In this document: one piece after another, positions 50,294 to 59,507 of the stretch
How the letters are laid out: every line of letters begins with the position of its first letter
How positions within the stretch are numbered: position 1 is the stretch's first letter
Source of the DNA: Dongia deserti
GTDB taxonomy: Bacteria; Pseudomonadota; Alphaproteobacteria; Dongiales; Dongiaceae
Length of the DNA stretch: 64,000 nt
Reading direction: 5' to 3'
NCBI RefSeq assembly: GCF_003574735.1
Contig: NZ_QORW01000004.1
Location: 306,846-370,845 of the forward strand
Notes under the pieces: generated by a model
The model's input: the letters and a program-made list of their open reading frames with translations, nothing else
Database searches by the model: none
Told to the model about the DNA's origin: nothing
Program-made: the position numbers and the translations under genes

Positions 50294-51696
50294 GCGGCTA
50301 CTTCCTGCCTTACCAGGCCAAATGGATCGCAGACCAGTCGCGCTTCAAGATCTGGGAGAAGTCCCGGCGCATTGGCGCCACCTACGGGCAGTCCTATGAG
50401 GACGTGATCGACGCATCGAAAGCGGACAAGCCGATCGACGTGTGGTTCACGTCGGCCGACGACAGCGCGGCCGCCGAGTACATCCGCTATTGCGAGATGT
50501 GGACCCGCCTCTACGACATCGCCGCGCAGGATCTCGGCGAGATCGTCATCGACAGGAAGGATGACATCAAGGCGCGCACCATCGAGTTCGCGACGGGCAA
50601 GCGCATCCACGGCCTCTCGTCGAACCCGAAGGCGTTCCGCTCCAAGGGCGGCAAGCTCGTCATCGACGAGTATGCGTTCCATGCCCAGCCGGAGGAGCTG
50701 TGGAAGGCCGCGCTGCCGATCATCACCTGGGGCTATCCGGTACGCGTTCTCTCGACCTACAACGGCAAGGGCAACCGCTACTACCGTATGGTCGTGGAGG
50801 CGAAGAAGGAGAACAACTGGTCTCTGCACACTACCACGATCGCGATGGCCGTCGAGCAAGGCCTGGCCGACAAGATCCTGGGCCGAGCATTGACGGCGGA
50901 GGAACGCGCCGCGTGGCTGCAGGAGCAGCGCGATGCCGCCGGTGACGAGGAGACCTGGCTGCAGGAGTTCATGTGCCAGCCGGTTGACGAAGCGACCGCC
51001 TGGCTGACCTGGGAGCTGATCACCGCAAACGAGCATCCCGACGCGGGCAAGCCGGAGCACTATCAACGCGGTCCTTGCTACGTCGGCTGGGACATCGGGC
51101 GAAAGCGCGACCTCAGCGTTATGTGGGTCGACGAGCTGGTTGGCGACGTGATGTGGGCGCGCGAAGTCGTCGACATGCACCGCAAGACATTCGCCGAGCA
51201 GGACGCCGAGTTCGACCGGCTCATGGGAACCTACGACGTGCGGCGCGCCTGCATCGACCAGACCGGCATGGGCGAGAAGGTGGTCGAGGACGCGAAGAAG
51301 CGCCACGGCGAATACAAGGTCGAGGGCGTGATGTTCACGCTTCCGGCGAAACAGGATCTGGCCACCCGCGGCAAGCAGATGTTTGAGGACAAGCGCACGC
51401 GCATTCCGCCCACGCGCACCATCCGGGAAAGCCACCATGCCGTGCGCAAGATGACGACGGTCAGCGGCGCACCACGCTTCGATGCGGAGCGGTCGGAGGC
51501 GATCGGCCACGCCGACCACTTCTGGGCGCACATGCTGGCGCTGCTCGCAGGCGCCAACCTGGTGCCGCCGGCAGCCGGCTCCACCATCGAAAGCAAGCGC
51601 GAGGATCTGCGGCCGGCCTCGATGCCGGAGCGTCCGGCTGTCCGCATGTTCGGCCGCACCTTCGAGCAGATGCGCGGCATCTTCAGGAGCAGATGA
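50290..51696 (+). CDS. terminase large subunit, Mu gp28-like
   Basis: A 468-residue packaging ATPase/nuclease. FLPYQAKWIADQSRFKIWEK with SRRIGATYGQSYEDV is the atypical Walker A region, LVIDEYAFHAQPEELWKAAL the Walker B, and YVGWDIGRKRDLSVMWVDEL with CIDQTGMGEKVVED the RNase H-like nuclease Asp residues. Starts with GTG overlapping the gp27-like stop (GTGA). Confidence 0.93.
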   Translation: MSGYFLPYQAKWIADQSRFKIWEKSRRIGATYGQSYEDVIDASKADKPIDVWFTSADDSAAAEYIRYCEMWTRLYDIAAQDLGEIVIDRKDDIKARTIEFATGKRIHGLSSNPKAFRSKGGKLVIDEYAFHAQPEELWKAALPIITWGYPVRVLSTYNGKGNRYYRMVVEAKKENNWSLHTTTIAMAVEQGLADKILGRALTAEERAAWLQEQRDAAGDEETWLQEFMCQPVDEATAWLTWELITANEHPDAGKPEHYQRGPCYVGWDIGRKRDLSVMWVDELVGDVMWAREVVDMHRKTFAEQDAEFDRLMGTYDVRRACIDQTGMGEKVVEDAKKRHGEYKVEGVMFTLPAKQDLATRGKQMFEDKRTRIPPTRTIRESHHAVRKMTTVSGAPRFDAERSEAIGHADHFWAHMLALLAGANLVPPAAGSTIESKREDLRPASMPERPAVRMFGRTFEQMRGIFRSR

Positions 51697-53222
51697 TGGC
51701 GAGAGGGTTCGGATTCCATTCGATCATGAGTCTGTTCCGCGCCACGGTCCCCAAGGCCGAGGCGGTCGCCGGCGACGAGCTGGAAGAGGCGGCGGCTGCA
51801 CCGGCGCCGGACAAGCCCGCGCCGTCGCAGGCCACCGTCAAATTGCGCGAGGCATTCGGCGTGAACGTCGATGCTGACGATCACAATTGGCGCCCGCTGA
51901 CCGGTGATTCCGACCGCGATCTCACGCCCATGACGCGCCAGCGCATGCGCGAGCTGTCGCTCTATCTGTGGCAATCGAACCTGCTCGCCAACCGCATGAT
52001 CGAGCTGCCGATCGCCTACCTGCTGGCGGAAGGTGTGCGCCTGGCCACCAAGGACGAGGCCGCGCAGGACTATCTCGACACCTTCTGGTTCGACCCGATC
52101 AACCGCATGGACCAGAAGCTGCCGAAGCGCGTGCGCGAGCTGAAGTTGTTCGGCGAGCAATGCTGGCCGGCCTTCGTCAACGAGTTCAACGGCAAGGTCC
52201 GCCTCGGCAATCTCGATCCCTGCTTCATCGAGACGGTGGTGACTGACCCAGACAATCCGGAGCAGCCGATCGGCATCATCACGAAAAAGAACAAGAAGGG
52301 CGTGGCGCGGCGCTACCGTGTGATCGTCATGGGGACGGAAGTGGAGTGCTTCACGGCGCGCACCCAGAACATCCGCAAGACCTTCACCGACGGCGACTGC
52401 TTCTACTATTCGATCAATGACCTCACTTCGGTGGTGCGCGGGCACGGCACGCTGCTGGCGCAGATCGACTGGCTTGACGCCTACGAGCAGTTCCTGTTCG
52501 GGGAGATCGATCGCTCGCATATCATGCGCAGCTTCGTGTGGGACGTGACGCTCAAGGGCGCGACGCCGGAGGAAGTGAAGAAACGCTCCGACGAGATCAC
52601 GGCACCCAAGCCGAACAGCGTTCGCGTCCATAACGACAGCGAGACGTGGCAGTCACTGGCCGCAGAGCTGGGTTCCTACGAGTCGGCCAATTCCGCTCGC
52701 TTGTTCCGCAACCACATGCTCTCCGGCAGCACGCTGCCTGAGCACTGGTTCGGCGGCGGCGGCGACGTGAACCGCGCGACTGCGAGCGAGATGGGCGATC
52801 CGACCTACAAGGCGCTCTCGATGCTGCAGCGGATCCTGAAAGCGATCCTTGAGGACGTGGGGCGCTTCGTTGTGTCGCGCGGGATTGATCCCAGCGGCAA
52901 GAGCTGGATCGACCGCACCGACGATGAGGTAATGCCGCAGGCGATCTTCCCCGAGCTGCAGACGCGCGACATCTCGACCTATGCCGCCGCTCTCGCCCAA
53001 GTCGTGACCGGCTGCGCCAGCGCGATCGACCGCGGACTCTTGACCGAGCTGACGGCGCTGCGCCTCATCAACGCCGTCGCCGGCCGGCTCGGCGTCGAGA
53101 TCGATGCAGAGGCGGAGCTGCAGGCGGCGAAGGACGAGCTGGTGAAGCGGCGCGAGGAGGATTCGTTCACGGAGATCCCTGAAGACGAGGATCTGCCCGA
53201 CCCGGAGAACGGAGGCGAGTGA
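51693..53222 (+). CDS. portal protein, DUF935 (Mu gp29-like)
   Basis: A 509-residue portal. RMRELSLYLWQSNLLANRMI, LPIAYLLAEGVRLATKDEAA and LSGSTLPEHWFGGGGDVNRA, then EMGDPTYKALSMLQRILKAI, are DUF935-like. It forms the head vertex for DNA entry. Start by ATGA overlap with the terminase. Confidence 0.9.
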   Translation: MMARGFGFHSIMSLFRATVPKAEAVAGDELEEAAAAPAPDKPAPSQATVKLREAFGVNVDADDHNWRPLTGDSDRDLTPMTRQRMRELSLYLWQSNLLANRMIELPIAYLLAEGVRLATKDEAAQDYLDTFWFDPINRMDQKLPKRVRELKLFGEQCWPAFVNEFNGKVRLGNLDPCFIETVVTDPDNPEQPIGIITKKNKKGVARRYRVIVMGTEVECFTARTQNIRKTFTDGDCFYYSINDLTSVVRGHGTLLAQIDWLDAYEQFLFGEIDRSHIMRSFVWDVTLKGATPEEVKKRSDEITAPKPNSVRVHNDSETWQSLAAELGSYESANSARLFRNHMLSGSTLPEHWFGGGGDVNRATASEMGDPTYKALSMLQRILKAILEDVGRFVVSRGIDPSGKSWIDRTDDEVMPQAIFPELQTRDISTYAAALAQVVTGCASAIDRGLLTELTALRLINAVAGRLGVEIDAEAELQAAKDELVKRREEDSFTEIPEDEDLPDPENGGE

Positions 53223-53461
53223 TGGCCGACGAGCAGCAGCGCAGCGCGCGCGTCATAGCTTTGCCGGCGAGCGATTTCTTTTCGCCAGAACAGGCGCTGG
53301 CGCACGTTGCCGGCTATGAGCTGGAGGAAGTCCTGATCGTTGCTCGCCTCAAGGGCGGCATGCCGATGGTCGTGAACAGCCGCATGGGCGCGGGCGATAT
53401 GCTGCTGCTCGCCAAGGAAGCGGAGCTGTTCGCCATGGGATTGAACGCGCTCGGTGAATAG
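53222..53461 (+). CDS. small phage protein between portal and head genes
   Basis: A 79-residue protein (ATG 53222 overlapping the portal TGA). ELEEVLIVARLKGGMPMVVN and MGAGDMLLLAKEAELFAMGL form an alpha-beta pattern. Unknown function; similar small genes sit here in related phages. Confidence 0.6.
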   Translation: MADEQQRSARVIALPASDFFSPEQALAHVAGYELEEVLIVARLKGGMPMVVNSRMGAGDMLLLAKEAELFAMGLNALGE

Positions 53462-54292
53462 ATGGCCGACCCGCGCGACAAGATCCTGCGGCGCGAAGCG
53501 AACAAGGTGCGGCGCCGGCTGACGGCGATCCAGCGCGACACCGACAAGGAGATCCGCCGGCTGCTGAAGAAGGCACTGGAGCAGATCAATCGGGACCTGG
53601 CGCTCGCGCCCGACCCGAAGTCGTGGCAGGCGTTTCACCTCGACAATCTGAAGAAGAACGTCACGCGCGCACTGGAGACGATGGAGCGCGCGGCGAACTC
53701 GAAGCTGGGCACGGCGGCCGGCCAGTCCTGGCAAGCCGGCATCGACCTGGTCGACAAGCCAATCGAGGCGGCGGGCGGGCCGCGCTTCCGGCTCGACGGA
53801 CTCCTTGGCGAGATCGACACGCGGCAGCTGCGTGCGATGCGCAGCTTCATGACCGATCGCATGAGCGACATCTCGACCAGCGTCGCGAACCGCATCAACA
53901 GCGAGCTGGGGCTCGTGATGATCGGCGCGAAGACGCAACACCAGGCGGCGGAGGCGATCGGCGGACTGATCGACGGTGGCCGCGCCCGCGCCACCACGAT
54001 CATCCGCACCGAGCTGGGTCGCGCCTTCTCGGTCGCTTCGCAGGAACGCTACGAGCAAGCAGCGGCGAAACTGCCGGGGCTGAAGAAGCAATGGCGCCGA
54101 TCCGGCAAGGTGCACAGCCGGCCGCAGCACGACGCGATCGATGGCCAGGTGCGCGCGGTCGACGAGCCCTTCACGCTGGGCGACGGGGTCTCGCTGATGT
54201 TCCCGCGTGACCCGCGCGCGCCGGCATCGGAGACGATCAACTGCGGCTGCGAATCGCTGCCGTTCATGGAGAGCTGGGAGAGCCCTACCTAA
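53462..54292 (+). CDS. head morphogenesis protein, Mu gpF/SPP1 gp7-like
   Basis: A 276-residue minor head protein. ARATTIIRTELGRAFSVASQ, KKQWRRSGKVHSRPQHDAID and the terminal ETINCGCESLPF are the family's conserved C-terminal elements. It begins one base after the preceding stop. It overlaps the reversed DUF2971 gene by eight bases at its 3' end. Confidence 0.9.
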   Translation: MADPRDKILRREANKVRRRLTAIQRDTDKEIRRLLKKALEQINRDLALAPDPKSWQAFHLDNLKKNVTRALETMERAANSKLGTAAGQSWQAGIDLVDKPIEAAGGPRFRLDGLLGEIDTRQLRAMRSFMTDRMSDISTSVANRINSELGLVMIGAKTQHQAAEAIGGLIDGGRARATTIIRTELGRAFSVASQERYEQAAAKLPGLKKQWRRSGKVHSRPQHDAIDGQVRAVDEPFTLGDGVSLMFPRDPRAPASETINCGCESLPFMESWESPT

Positions 54293-55259
54293 CAGAACGA
54301 TATGGAATTGCAGAACGAGAGATCTTGACCTGCTTGAGTAAATCATACGACGCCAAGAGAGAGCCGACTGCATCTTCCGCATCTATATGCGCGCTCGGTC
54401 CGATGACGATTTCGATCACGTTGCCTGGCTTCCGTACAGCAATGTCATTCTCGATGTAGGAGACCAAGGTGGCCCCGCGTGCACGTGTTAGGACGTGCTT
54501 CGCCAAGTCCTCTCTCACATTCATGCAGATGAGCCGCGATTCCTCTTCAGCTCTATAGGCTTCATGCTTGTAGGCGAGAGACTGGTGCAGCAGCTCGACC
54601 AGGAGCGTCGCAGCAATTCGGTGCATTGACTTTGCCGCGCTCTTAAGATCCCTCACCCGTTGGTCTGACGTGATCGTGCTCTCCAGAAGCGCCAGCGCTC
54701 TATCGATCCGTGGCCGCATATTCGCCTCCGCTGCGTCGGCGTCGTAGTGAACGTTCCTAATCGTAAGTGCTCCACCTGGCGCGGTGATCGCTTCGCCATC
54801 GGGCTGGAAGACCTGAGGTGCGAAACCGATCGCGAACCCGCGCCCATCATCCCCGTAGGCGCGCCACTGGCCCAACTCGTCCCGAGCCTTGCTGAAGCAC
54901 GCGAGGAAATGAGTGAATGGCAGCGGCTCGCTAAGTCTGAGTATGCGTTCAAACACATTTGCGAATGCCAACCTCGCCTTGTCTATGTTGCTGCCGTCGT
55001 CTTTTACATGCGCGCGCACCAACCGTGATGCTATCTTGAGGCCATGCCGCAGCTCGCTCGGATCGTTCATGTGAAAGAGCGAAGTGAACCAGAGCTTCTG
55101 ACTTCGGAAGATCTCGATTAGGCCGACTGCTGAGGTGTAGTGATAAAGCGGCGTAGTGACTACCGGCTGGTTCGACTCGTTTCCGAGTTCCCATTCCTCC
55201 GCCAGCTGCGCAGCGATGTCCGAGAAGTCGTCCGGTCGGGTGTCCTGATTCTGATTCAC
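54285..55259 (-). CDS. DUF2971-type protein, reversed cargo gene in the late region
   Basis: A 324-residue protein on the strand opposite to all surrounding phage genes. TTPLYHYTSAVGLIEIFRSQ, KLWFTSLFHMNDPSELRHGL and THFLACFSKARDELGQWRAY with GDDGRGFAIGF are the DUF2971 core. The GTG at 55259 follows GAGGGGGGAC; the longer frame to 55298 lacks a ribosome site. Its coding is visibly more AT-rich than its neighbours, suggesting later acquisition. Family function is not firmly known; location suggests a lysogeny-expressed defence or fitness gene. Confidence 0.82.
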   Translation of the reverse strand: MNQNQDTRPDDFSDIAAQLAEEWELGNESNQPVVTTPLYHYTSAVGLIEIFRSQKLWFTSLFHMNDPSELRHGLKIASRLVRAHVKDDGSNIDKARLAFANVFERILRLSEPLPFTHFLACFSKARDELGQWRAYGDDGRGFAIGFAPQVFQPDGEAITAPGGALTIRNVHYDADAAEANMRPRIDRALALLESTITSDQRVRDLKSAAKSMHRIAATLLVELLHQSLAYKHEAYRAEEESRLICMNVREDLAKHVLTRARGATLVSYIENDIAVRKPGNVIEIVIGPSAHIDAEDAVGSLLASYDLLKQVKISRSAIPYRSVR

Positions 55260-55645
55260 GCGTCCCCCCTCAAGTGTCGCGACCCTGGAATCGGCCACGA
55301 ATGATAGTACGCCGCTTAGAAAAGCGCCCCGTCTACCCGGAAAACCCAGGCGGTTCCGTTAACGCCCATTAGAGCCCCGTACAGCCCGATTCGCGCCTCC
55401 GGCCGCTGCCATCGCCCCGGCAAATCCCCCGACCCGTTTAAAACCCCGTTTAAAAGGCCGGCGTACGGCCTTCCCGTCCGGTTCGCCAGGGCGGATTCGC
55501 CGTTTTTGGGATTCCTGAGATCGGGGCTGACCCCCGAACAGGTGTTCGGGGTCCCACCAGAGGGGGCCGCCGATACAGTCGCCCAGCCTTGCCGATTTGG
55601 CAACCGGCGGCCGGCGGCAACCCGGCCAACCTACCAGGAGGCTCC
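55260..55645. other. 386-base non-coding region between cargo gene and protease-capsid genes
   Basis: No convincing gene. It would hold the promoter of the reversed DUF2971 gene and perhaps a restart promoter for the head genes. Visible structures are a direct repeat CGTTTAAAA (twice near 55435-55460), a hairpin CCCCGAAC-AGGT-GTTCGGGG at 55532-55551, a smaller TTGCC-GATTT-GGCAA, and a ribosome site CAGGAGG before 55646. A minus-strand frame at 55316-55603 is rejected. Confidence 0.6.
55532..55551. repeat. hairpin upstream of capsid genes
   Basis: CCCCGAAC and GTTCGGGG pair perfectly around AGGT. No T-run follows, so it is a processing or pause structure rather than a clear terminator. Confidence 0.45.
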
Positions 55646-55882
55646 ATGGCTGAAGCACAGAAAACCCTCACGGCCGAGCAGCTCGCCAAGGTGGCGAAGG
55701 GCGTGACGGTGCGCGTGTTCGACGTCGACAAAAAGGGCAACCCCGTTGTCGACCCGAAGACGAAGCAGAAGATCGTCATCGAACGGACGGCCACGGTCGA
55801 CGACATCCTCAGCCACGCGGTGCGTGGCAACCGGGTGACGATCGTCACCATCGACGGCCAGAAGATCGAGGCCGCCGCGTGA
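55646..55882 (+). CDS. small protein before the protease-capsid fusion
   Basis: A 78-residue protein preceded by CAGGAGG. KGVTVRVFDVDKKGNPVVDP and VDDILSHAVRGNRVTIVTID suggest a small beta-rich domain. Overlaps the next gene by GTGA. Possibly a capsid accessory factor. Confidence 0.6.
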   Translation: MAEAQKTLTAEQLAKVAKGVTVRVFDVDKKGNPVVDPKTKQKIVIERTATVDDILSHAVRGNRVTIVTIDGQKIEAAA

Positions 55883-58209
55883 GCCGCGTCCTCGTGATCG
55901 GCGGCGAGCTGCCGGCGCGCTTCATCGAAGCCGCCGGCGCCGCTCTGCCTGAGACCGGCATCATCGGCGAGGCGGCGATTCGCGAGGCGGTGGCCACCGA
56001 CTACAGACAGCTCGGCGAAATGCTGCATGACGCGCTGCGCAAGGTATTCAAGGCTGCGGGTGACATCGATTGCTGGCCGAACGTGCTGGCGCTCTATGCC
56101 GACCACGTGGTCGTGCGCCGCGAGACCAAGATCTGGTCTTATCCCTACTCACACGACGCGGCGGCCAACACACTCACGCTCGGCGCGCCGGTCGAGGTGG
56201 TCGCGTCGTATGAACCCGTCGCGATGCGCGAGGCGCTGACTGACGGCGTCTTCATCGAAGCCGCCGCCAAGCCCGGGCGCTACAAGATCCGCGTCATCAA
56301 GGGCGGCCTCAGCGGCAACGGCAACTACTATCCCGACGCGGTGCTGCGCGAGGCGGCGCCCCTGTTCGACGGCGCGCGCGTGTTCGTGAAGAGTGACAAG
56401 CAGCACCTGGCCGGCGAGGGCAAGGACTTCCGCAACCTGATCGGCGGGCTCAGCAAGCCGATCTTCATCGAAGGCAAGGCGCCGGACAGCGGCGAGATCC
56501 AGGCGGTCTTCACGCTGATCGACGCAAACGGCCCCGAGGCGCTAAAGATCCGCGAAGCGTGGGACAGCGGCCTTACCAATCTTTTCGGCTTCTCGATCGA
56601 TGCCAAGGGCCTGGCGCGCAGCGAGACTGCCGCCGGCAGGCCTCGCCGCACCGCCACCAAGTTCATCGAAGTCAACTCCGTCGACTTGATCGTCGAGCCC
56701 GGCGCCGGCGGACGTGTCATCGGGCTCCTCGAAGCGAAGAAGGACGTCATCATGGATCGCACGAAAATGCTCGCCCTGCTGGAAGCCAAGCGGCCCGACC
56801 TGCTGCAGGGCAAAAAGGTGGACCAGCTCACCGACGAACAGCTCGAAGCGCTGTTCACAGAGGCTCTCGGCCAGGCCGCGTCGGCGAGCCAGCCGGCAAA
56901 CGTCGGCGGCACGCCCGTCACGCAGGAGCAGCTCGCCGAGACGATCCGCATGACCGAGGCGCGCGCCTATGCCCGCGCGGCCATCGCCGCCAGCGGCCTT
57001 CCCGACGAGGCCAAGACAAAGCTGACCGCGCAGGTCACGCTCATGGCCAAGTTCACCGAAGCCGAGATCGACAAGCTGATCGGCGAGGAGCGCACCTACA
57101 TCGCGAAGTTCACCGAGAGCGGCAAAGTGCAGCTCGGCGGCTTCCCGCGCATCGAGGTCGGCGAAACCCGCGCGCAGAAGGTCGCCGCCATGCTCGACGC
57201 CTTCTTCGACCCAGAGCACAAGGACCACCGTCACGCTCGCTCCTTCCGCGAGTGCTATGTCGTCATCACCGGCGACCATAATATCACCGGCCGGCTCGAC
57301 AACTGCGACCAGGTGCTGCTGCGCGAATCGCTCGACAGCGGCAGCTTCGCGAACGTGCTCGGCAACTCGATCACGCGCCGCATGATCGCCGACTATCGCC
57401 TGGCCGACCAGTACGGCATCTGGCGCCAGATCGTGAACGTCGTGCCGGTGCGCGACTTCCGCAGCCAGGAGCGCACCCGCTATGGCGGCTACGGCGACCT
57501 GCCGATCGTCGCCGAGGCGGCACCCTACCTGGCGCAGTCCTCGCCCAGCGACGAGAAGGCGACCTATGCCATCGCAAAGCGCGGCGGCACCGAGGACGTC
57601 ACCCTGGAGATGATCACGAACGACGACGTCGGCGCGATCCGCAGCATCCCCATCAAGCTGTCGCGCGCGTCCAAGCGCACGCTCTCCAAGTTCGTGTTCG
57701 ACTTCATCCGCACGAACCCGACGGCCTACGACGGCATCGCGCTGTTCCACGCCTCGCACGGCAACCTCGGCTCGGCCGCGCTCGACACCACCAGCCTCGC
57801 CGCCCGGCGTCTGGCGATGATGAAGCAGACCGAGCTGAGCTCGGCCGACCGCCTTGGCATCCCGCCGAAAGGTATGATGGTCCCGGTCGACTTGCAGGAG
57901 GCGGCAGTCAACCTGTTCAAGCTGTCGACGAACAACGAGAAGACCTTCATCCAGGCCATGACGCTGGACATCCTGCCGGTGTGGTACTGGACCGACACGA
58001 ACGACTGGGCACTCTACGCCGACCCGATGGACGTGCCCGGCATCGAGATCGGCTTCCTCAACGGCAACGAGGAGCCCGAGCTGTTCGTGCAGGACGCGCC
58101 CACCGTCGGCTCGATGTTCACCAACGACAAGACGACCTACAAGATCCGCCACATCTATGGCGGCGCGCCGGTCGACTTCCGCGCCTTCGACAAGAGCGTG
58201 GTGGCGTAA
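55879..58209 (+). CDS. prohead protease/scaffold fused to major capsid protein (Mu gpI-gpT-like)
   Basis: A 776-residue protein starting with GTG. Residues about 130-290 look like a phage prohead protease (YKIRVIKGGLSGNGNYYPDA, AVFTLIDANGPEALKIREAW, LTNLFGFSIDAKG). Residues 300-450 are a charged helical scaffold segment. Residues about 460-776 match the Mu gpT-type major head subunit (FRECYVVITGDHNITGRLDN, DLPIVAEAAPYLAQSSPSDE, ALFHASHGNLG, GTMFTNDKTTYK-like end). In Mu these are separate genes; here one frame covers all, so the protein must be cut during head maturation. Confidence 0.85.
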   Translation: MSRVLVIGGELPARFIEAAGAALPETGIIGEAAIREAVATDYRQLGEMLHDALRKVFKAAGDIDCWPNVLALYADHVVVRRETKIWSYPYSHDAAANTLTLGAPVEVVASYEPVAMREALTDGVFIEAAAKPGRYKIRVIKGGLSGNGNYYPDAVLREAAPLFDGARVFVKSDKQHLAGEGKDFRNLIGGLSKPIFIEGKAPDSGEIQAVFTLIDANGPEALKIREAWDSGLTNLFGFSIDAKGLARSETAAGRPRRTATKFIEVNSVDLIVEPGAGGRVIGLLEAKKDVIMDRTKMLALLEAKRPDLLQGKKVDQLTDEQLEALFTEALGQAASASQPANVGGTPVTQEQLAETIRMTEARAYARAAIAASGLPDEAKTKLTAQVTLMAKFTEAEIDKLIGEERTYIAKFTESGKVQLGGFPRIEVGETRAQKVAAMLDAFFDPEHKDHRHARSFRECYVVITGDHNITGRLDNCDQVLLRESLDSGSFANVLGNSITRRMIADYRLADQYGIWRQIVNVVPVRDFRSQERTRYGGYGDLPIVAEAAPYLAQSSPSDEKATYAIAKRGGTEDVTLEMITNDDVGAIRSIPIKLSRASKRTLSKFVFDFIRTNPTAYDGIALFHASHGNLGSAALDTTSLAARRLAMMKQTELSSADRLGIPPKGMMVPVDLQEAAVNLFKLSTNNEKTFIQAMTLDILPVWYWTDTNDWALYADPMDVPGIEIGFLNGNEEPELFVQDAPTVGSMFTNDKTTYKIRHIYGGAPVDFRAFDKSVVA

Positions 58210-58294
58210 TCGAGAGGGGCGCGCCGCGAACCGGCCGCCCCTCCAACCCCAGTTCGCGGCGCGCCGTCGGTGCGCCTGATGCAGAGGAGTCCAC

Positions 58295-58744
58295 ATGAAG
58301 TTCATTCGCAATCTTCTCGCCGCCGCCTTGATCGCGGCCTCGGTCCTCGCGCCGATCGCGCAGCTCGCGGAGGCGGCCACACCAAACGTGACGCCGGGCG
58401 CCGGCCAGGTCGTCGTCATCCCGCTGCACATCAGCGGCCAGTACACCGCGAACACCACCGCCGTCGCGCGGCTCACGCTGCCTTTCCCGGCGGCCGTGCT
58501 GGGCGTCAGCGCCTCGGCGCGCGCGTCCGGCGGCACATCGCCGACCTTGACCGTCGACGTGCTGGAGGGCGGCGTCACGATCCTCTCGGCGCCGGTCGCG
58601 GTCACCGCCGGCGCGGTCGCGGAGGCCACAGTCACGGACAAGGACCTGGCCGACGAGGCGGCGATCACCGTCAATCTGGCGATCGGCGGCACCTCGCCGA
58701 CCTGGAACGACATCGTCGTGCTCGTGACGCTGTTCCGGAAGTAG
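58295..58744 (+). CDS. signal-peptide-bearing protein next to the capsid gene
   Basis: A 149-residue protein. FIRNLLAAALIAASVLAPIA with QLAEA is a good Sec signal peptide, and the remainder is a beta-rich domain with Thr, Val and Ala repeats (VVVIPLHISGQYTANTTAVA, LTVDVLEGGVTILSAPVAVT). A decoration protein is expected at this position, but an export signal is unusual for a virion protein. Start follows CAGAGGAG. Confidence 0.65.
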   Translation: MKFIRNLLAAALIAASVLAPIAQLAEAATPNVTPGAGQVVVIPLHISGQYTANTTAVARLTLPFPAAVLGVSASARASGGTSPTLTVDVLEGGVTILSAPVAVTAGAVAEATVTDKDLADEAAITVNLAIGGTSPTWNDIVVLVTLFRK

Positions 58745-58835
58745 ACGCAGATCCCCTTCTGCAGCGGGGGAAAACGGCGCCGGCGCGGGGGTCAGCCTTC
58801 TCTCCCGGCCGGCGCCAACCATCAGAGGGCAAGAA

Positions 58836-59507
58836 GTGCTTTCCGACTATCAGACGCTGACCGACAACCTGGTGCGCGACGATACGGCCAAGATCACGGT
58901 CGCCGATCGGGACCGCGCGCTCGGCTTGGCGTTCGGGCGTTACGGGAAGGACCGGCCGCGCATCAAGGTCGAGGACCTGGCCGGCGCCGGCACCAACGAG
59001 CTGGCGCTGCCGGTTGGCTGGCAGGACGGTTTCTCCGACTTGAAGAGCCTGGAGTACCCGGTCGGCAACATCCCGCCAACCTTCATTGCACCGGAGTTCC
59101 GCCGGCTCTACCAGAAGCCGGCGAGCACCGTCATCCAGCTCGACAGCGCGATCGGCAACGGCCAGGCGGTGCGCGCCACTTACACCATCCGGCACCAGGT
59201 CGACGCCGTCACAGACACGATCCCGGTCGACGATCGCGAACCGATCGCGTCCTATGCGGCGGCGATCCTGCTCGACGAGCTGGCAGCGTTCTTTTCGGGC
59301 GCCAGCGATTCCACTATCCAGGCCGACGTCGTCGACCATCGCTCGCGCGGCGACCAGTTTGCTTCGCGCGCCAACCGGCTGCGCAAGTTCTACTTCGACC
59401 AGCTCGGCATCGATCCGAAGCGCGAGGTGGCGGCCGGCACCGTGGTCGCACTCGATGTGCGCGACTCCCTGGGCGGGCCGCGCATGACGCACAGGTTGCG
59501 GCGATGA
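58836..59507 (+). CDS. probable head-tail adaptor
   Basis: A 223-residue protein starting with GTG after GAGGGCAAGA. SYAAAILLDELAAFFSGASD and RGDQFASRANRLRKFYFDQL resemble the helical end of phage adaptor proteins (DUF1320-like in Mu). Assigned mainly by position between capsid and tail genes. Confidence 0.55.
   Translation: MLSDYQTLTDNLVRDDTAKITVADRDRALGLAFGRYGKDRPRIKVEDLAGAGTNELALPVGWQDGFSDLKSLEYPVGNIPPTFIAPEFRRLYQKPASTVIQLDSAIGNGQAVRATYTIRHQVDAVTDTIPVDDREPIASYAAAILLDELAAFFSGASDSTIQADVVDHRSRGDQFASRANRLRKFYFDQLGIDPKREVAAGTVVALDVRDSLGGPRMTHRLRR

Noticed and set aside
55316..55603. 95-residue minus-strand frame upstream of the capsid genes
   Set aside because: Low-complexity, no ribosome site and no similarity; region better read as non-coding.
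56542..58713. 723-residue minus-strand open frame opposite the capsid fusion gene
   Set aside because: It is a high-GC antisense shadow; the composition is rich in Arg, Ala, Asp and His without domains and the opposite strand carries a clear capsid gene.
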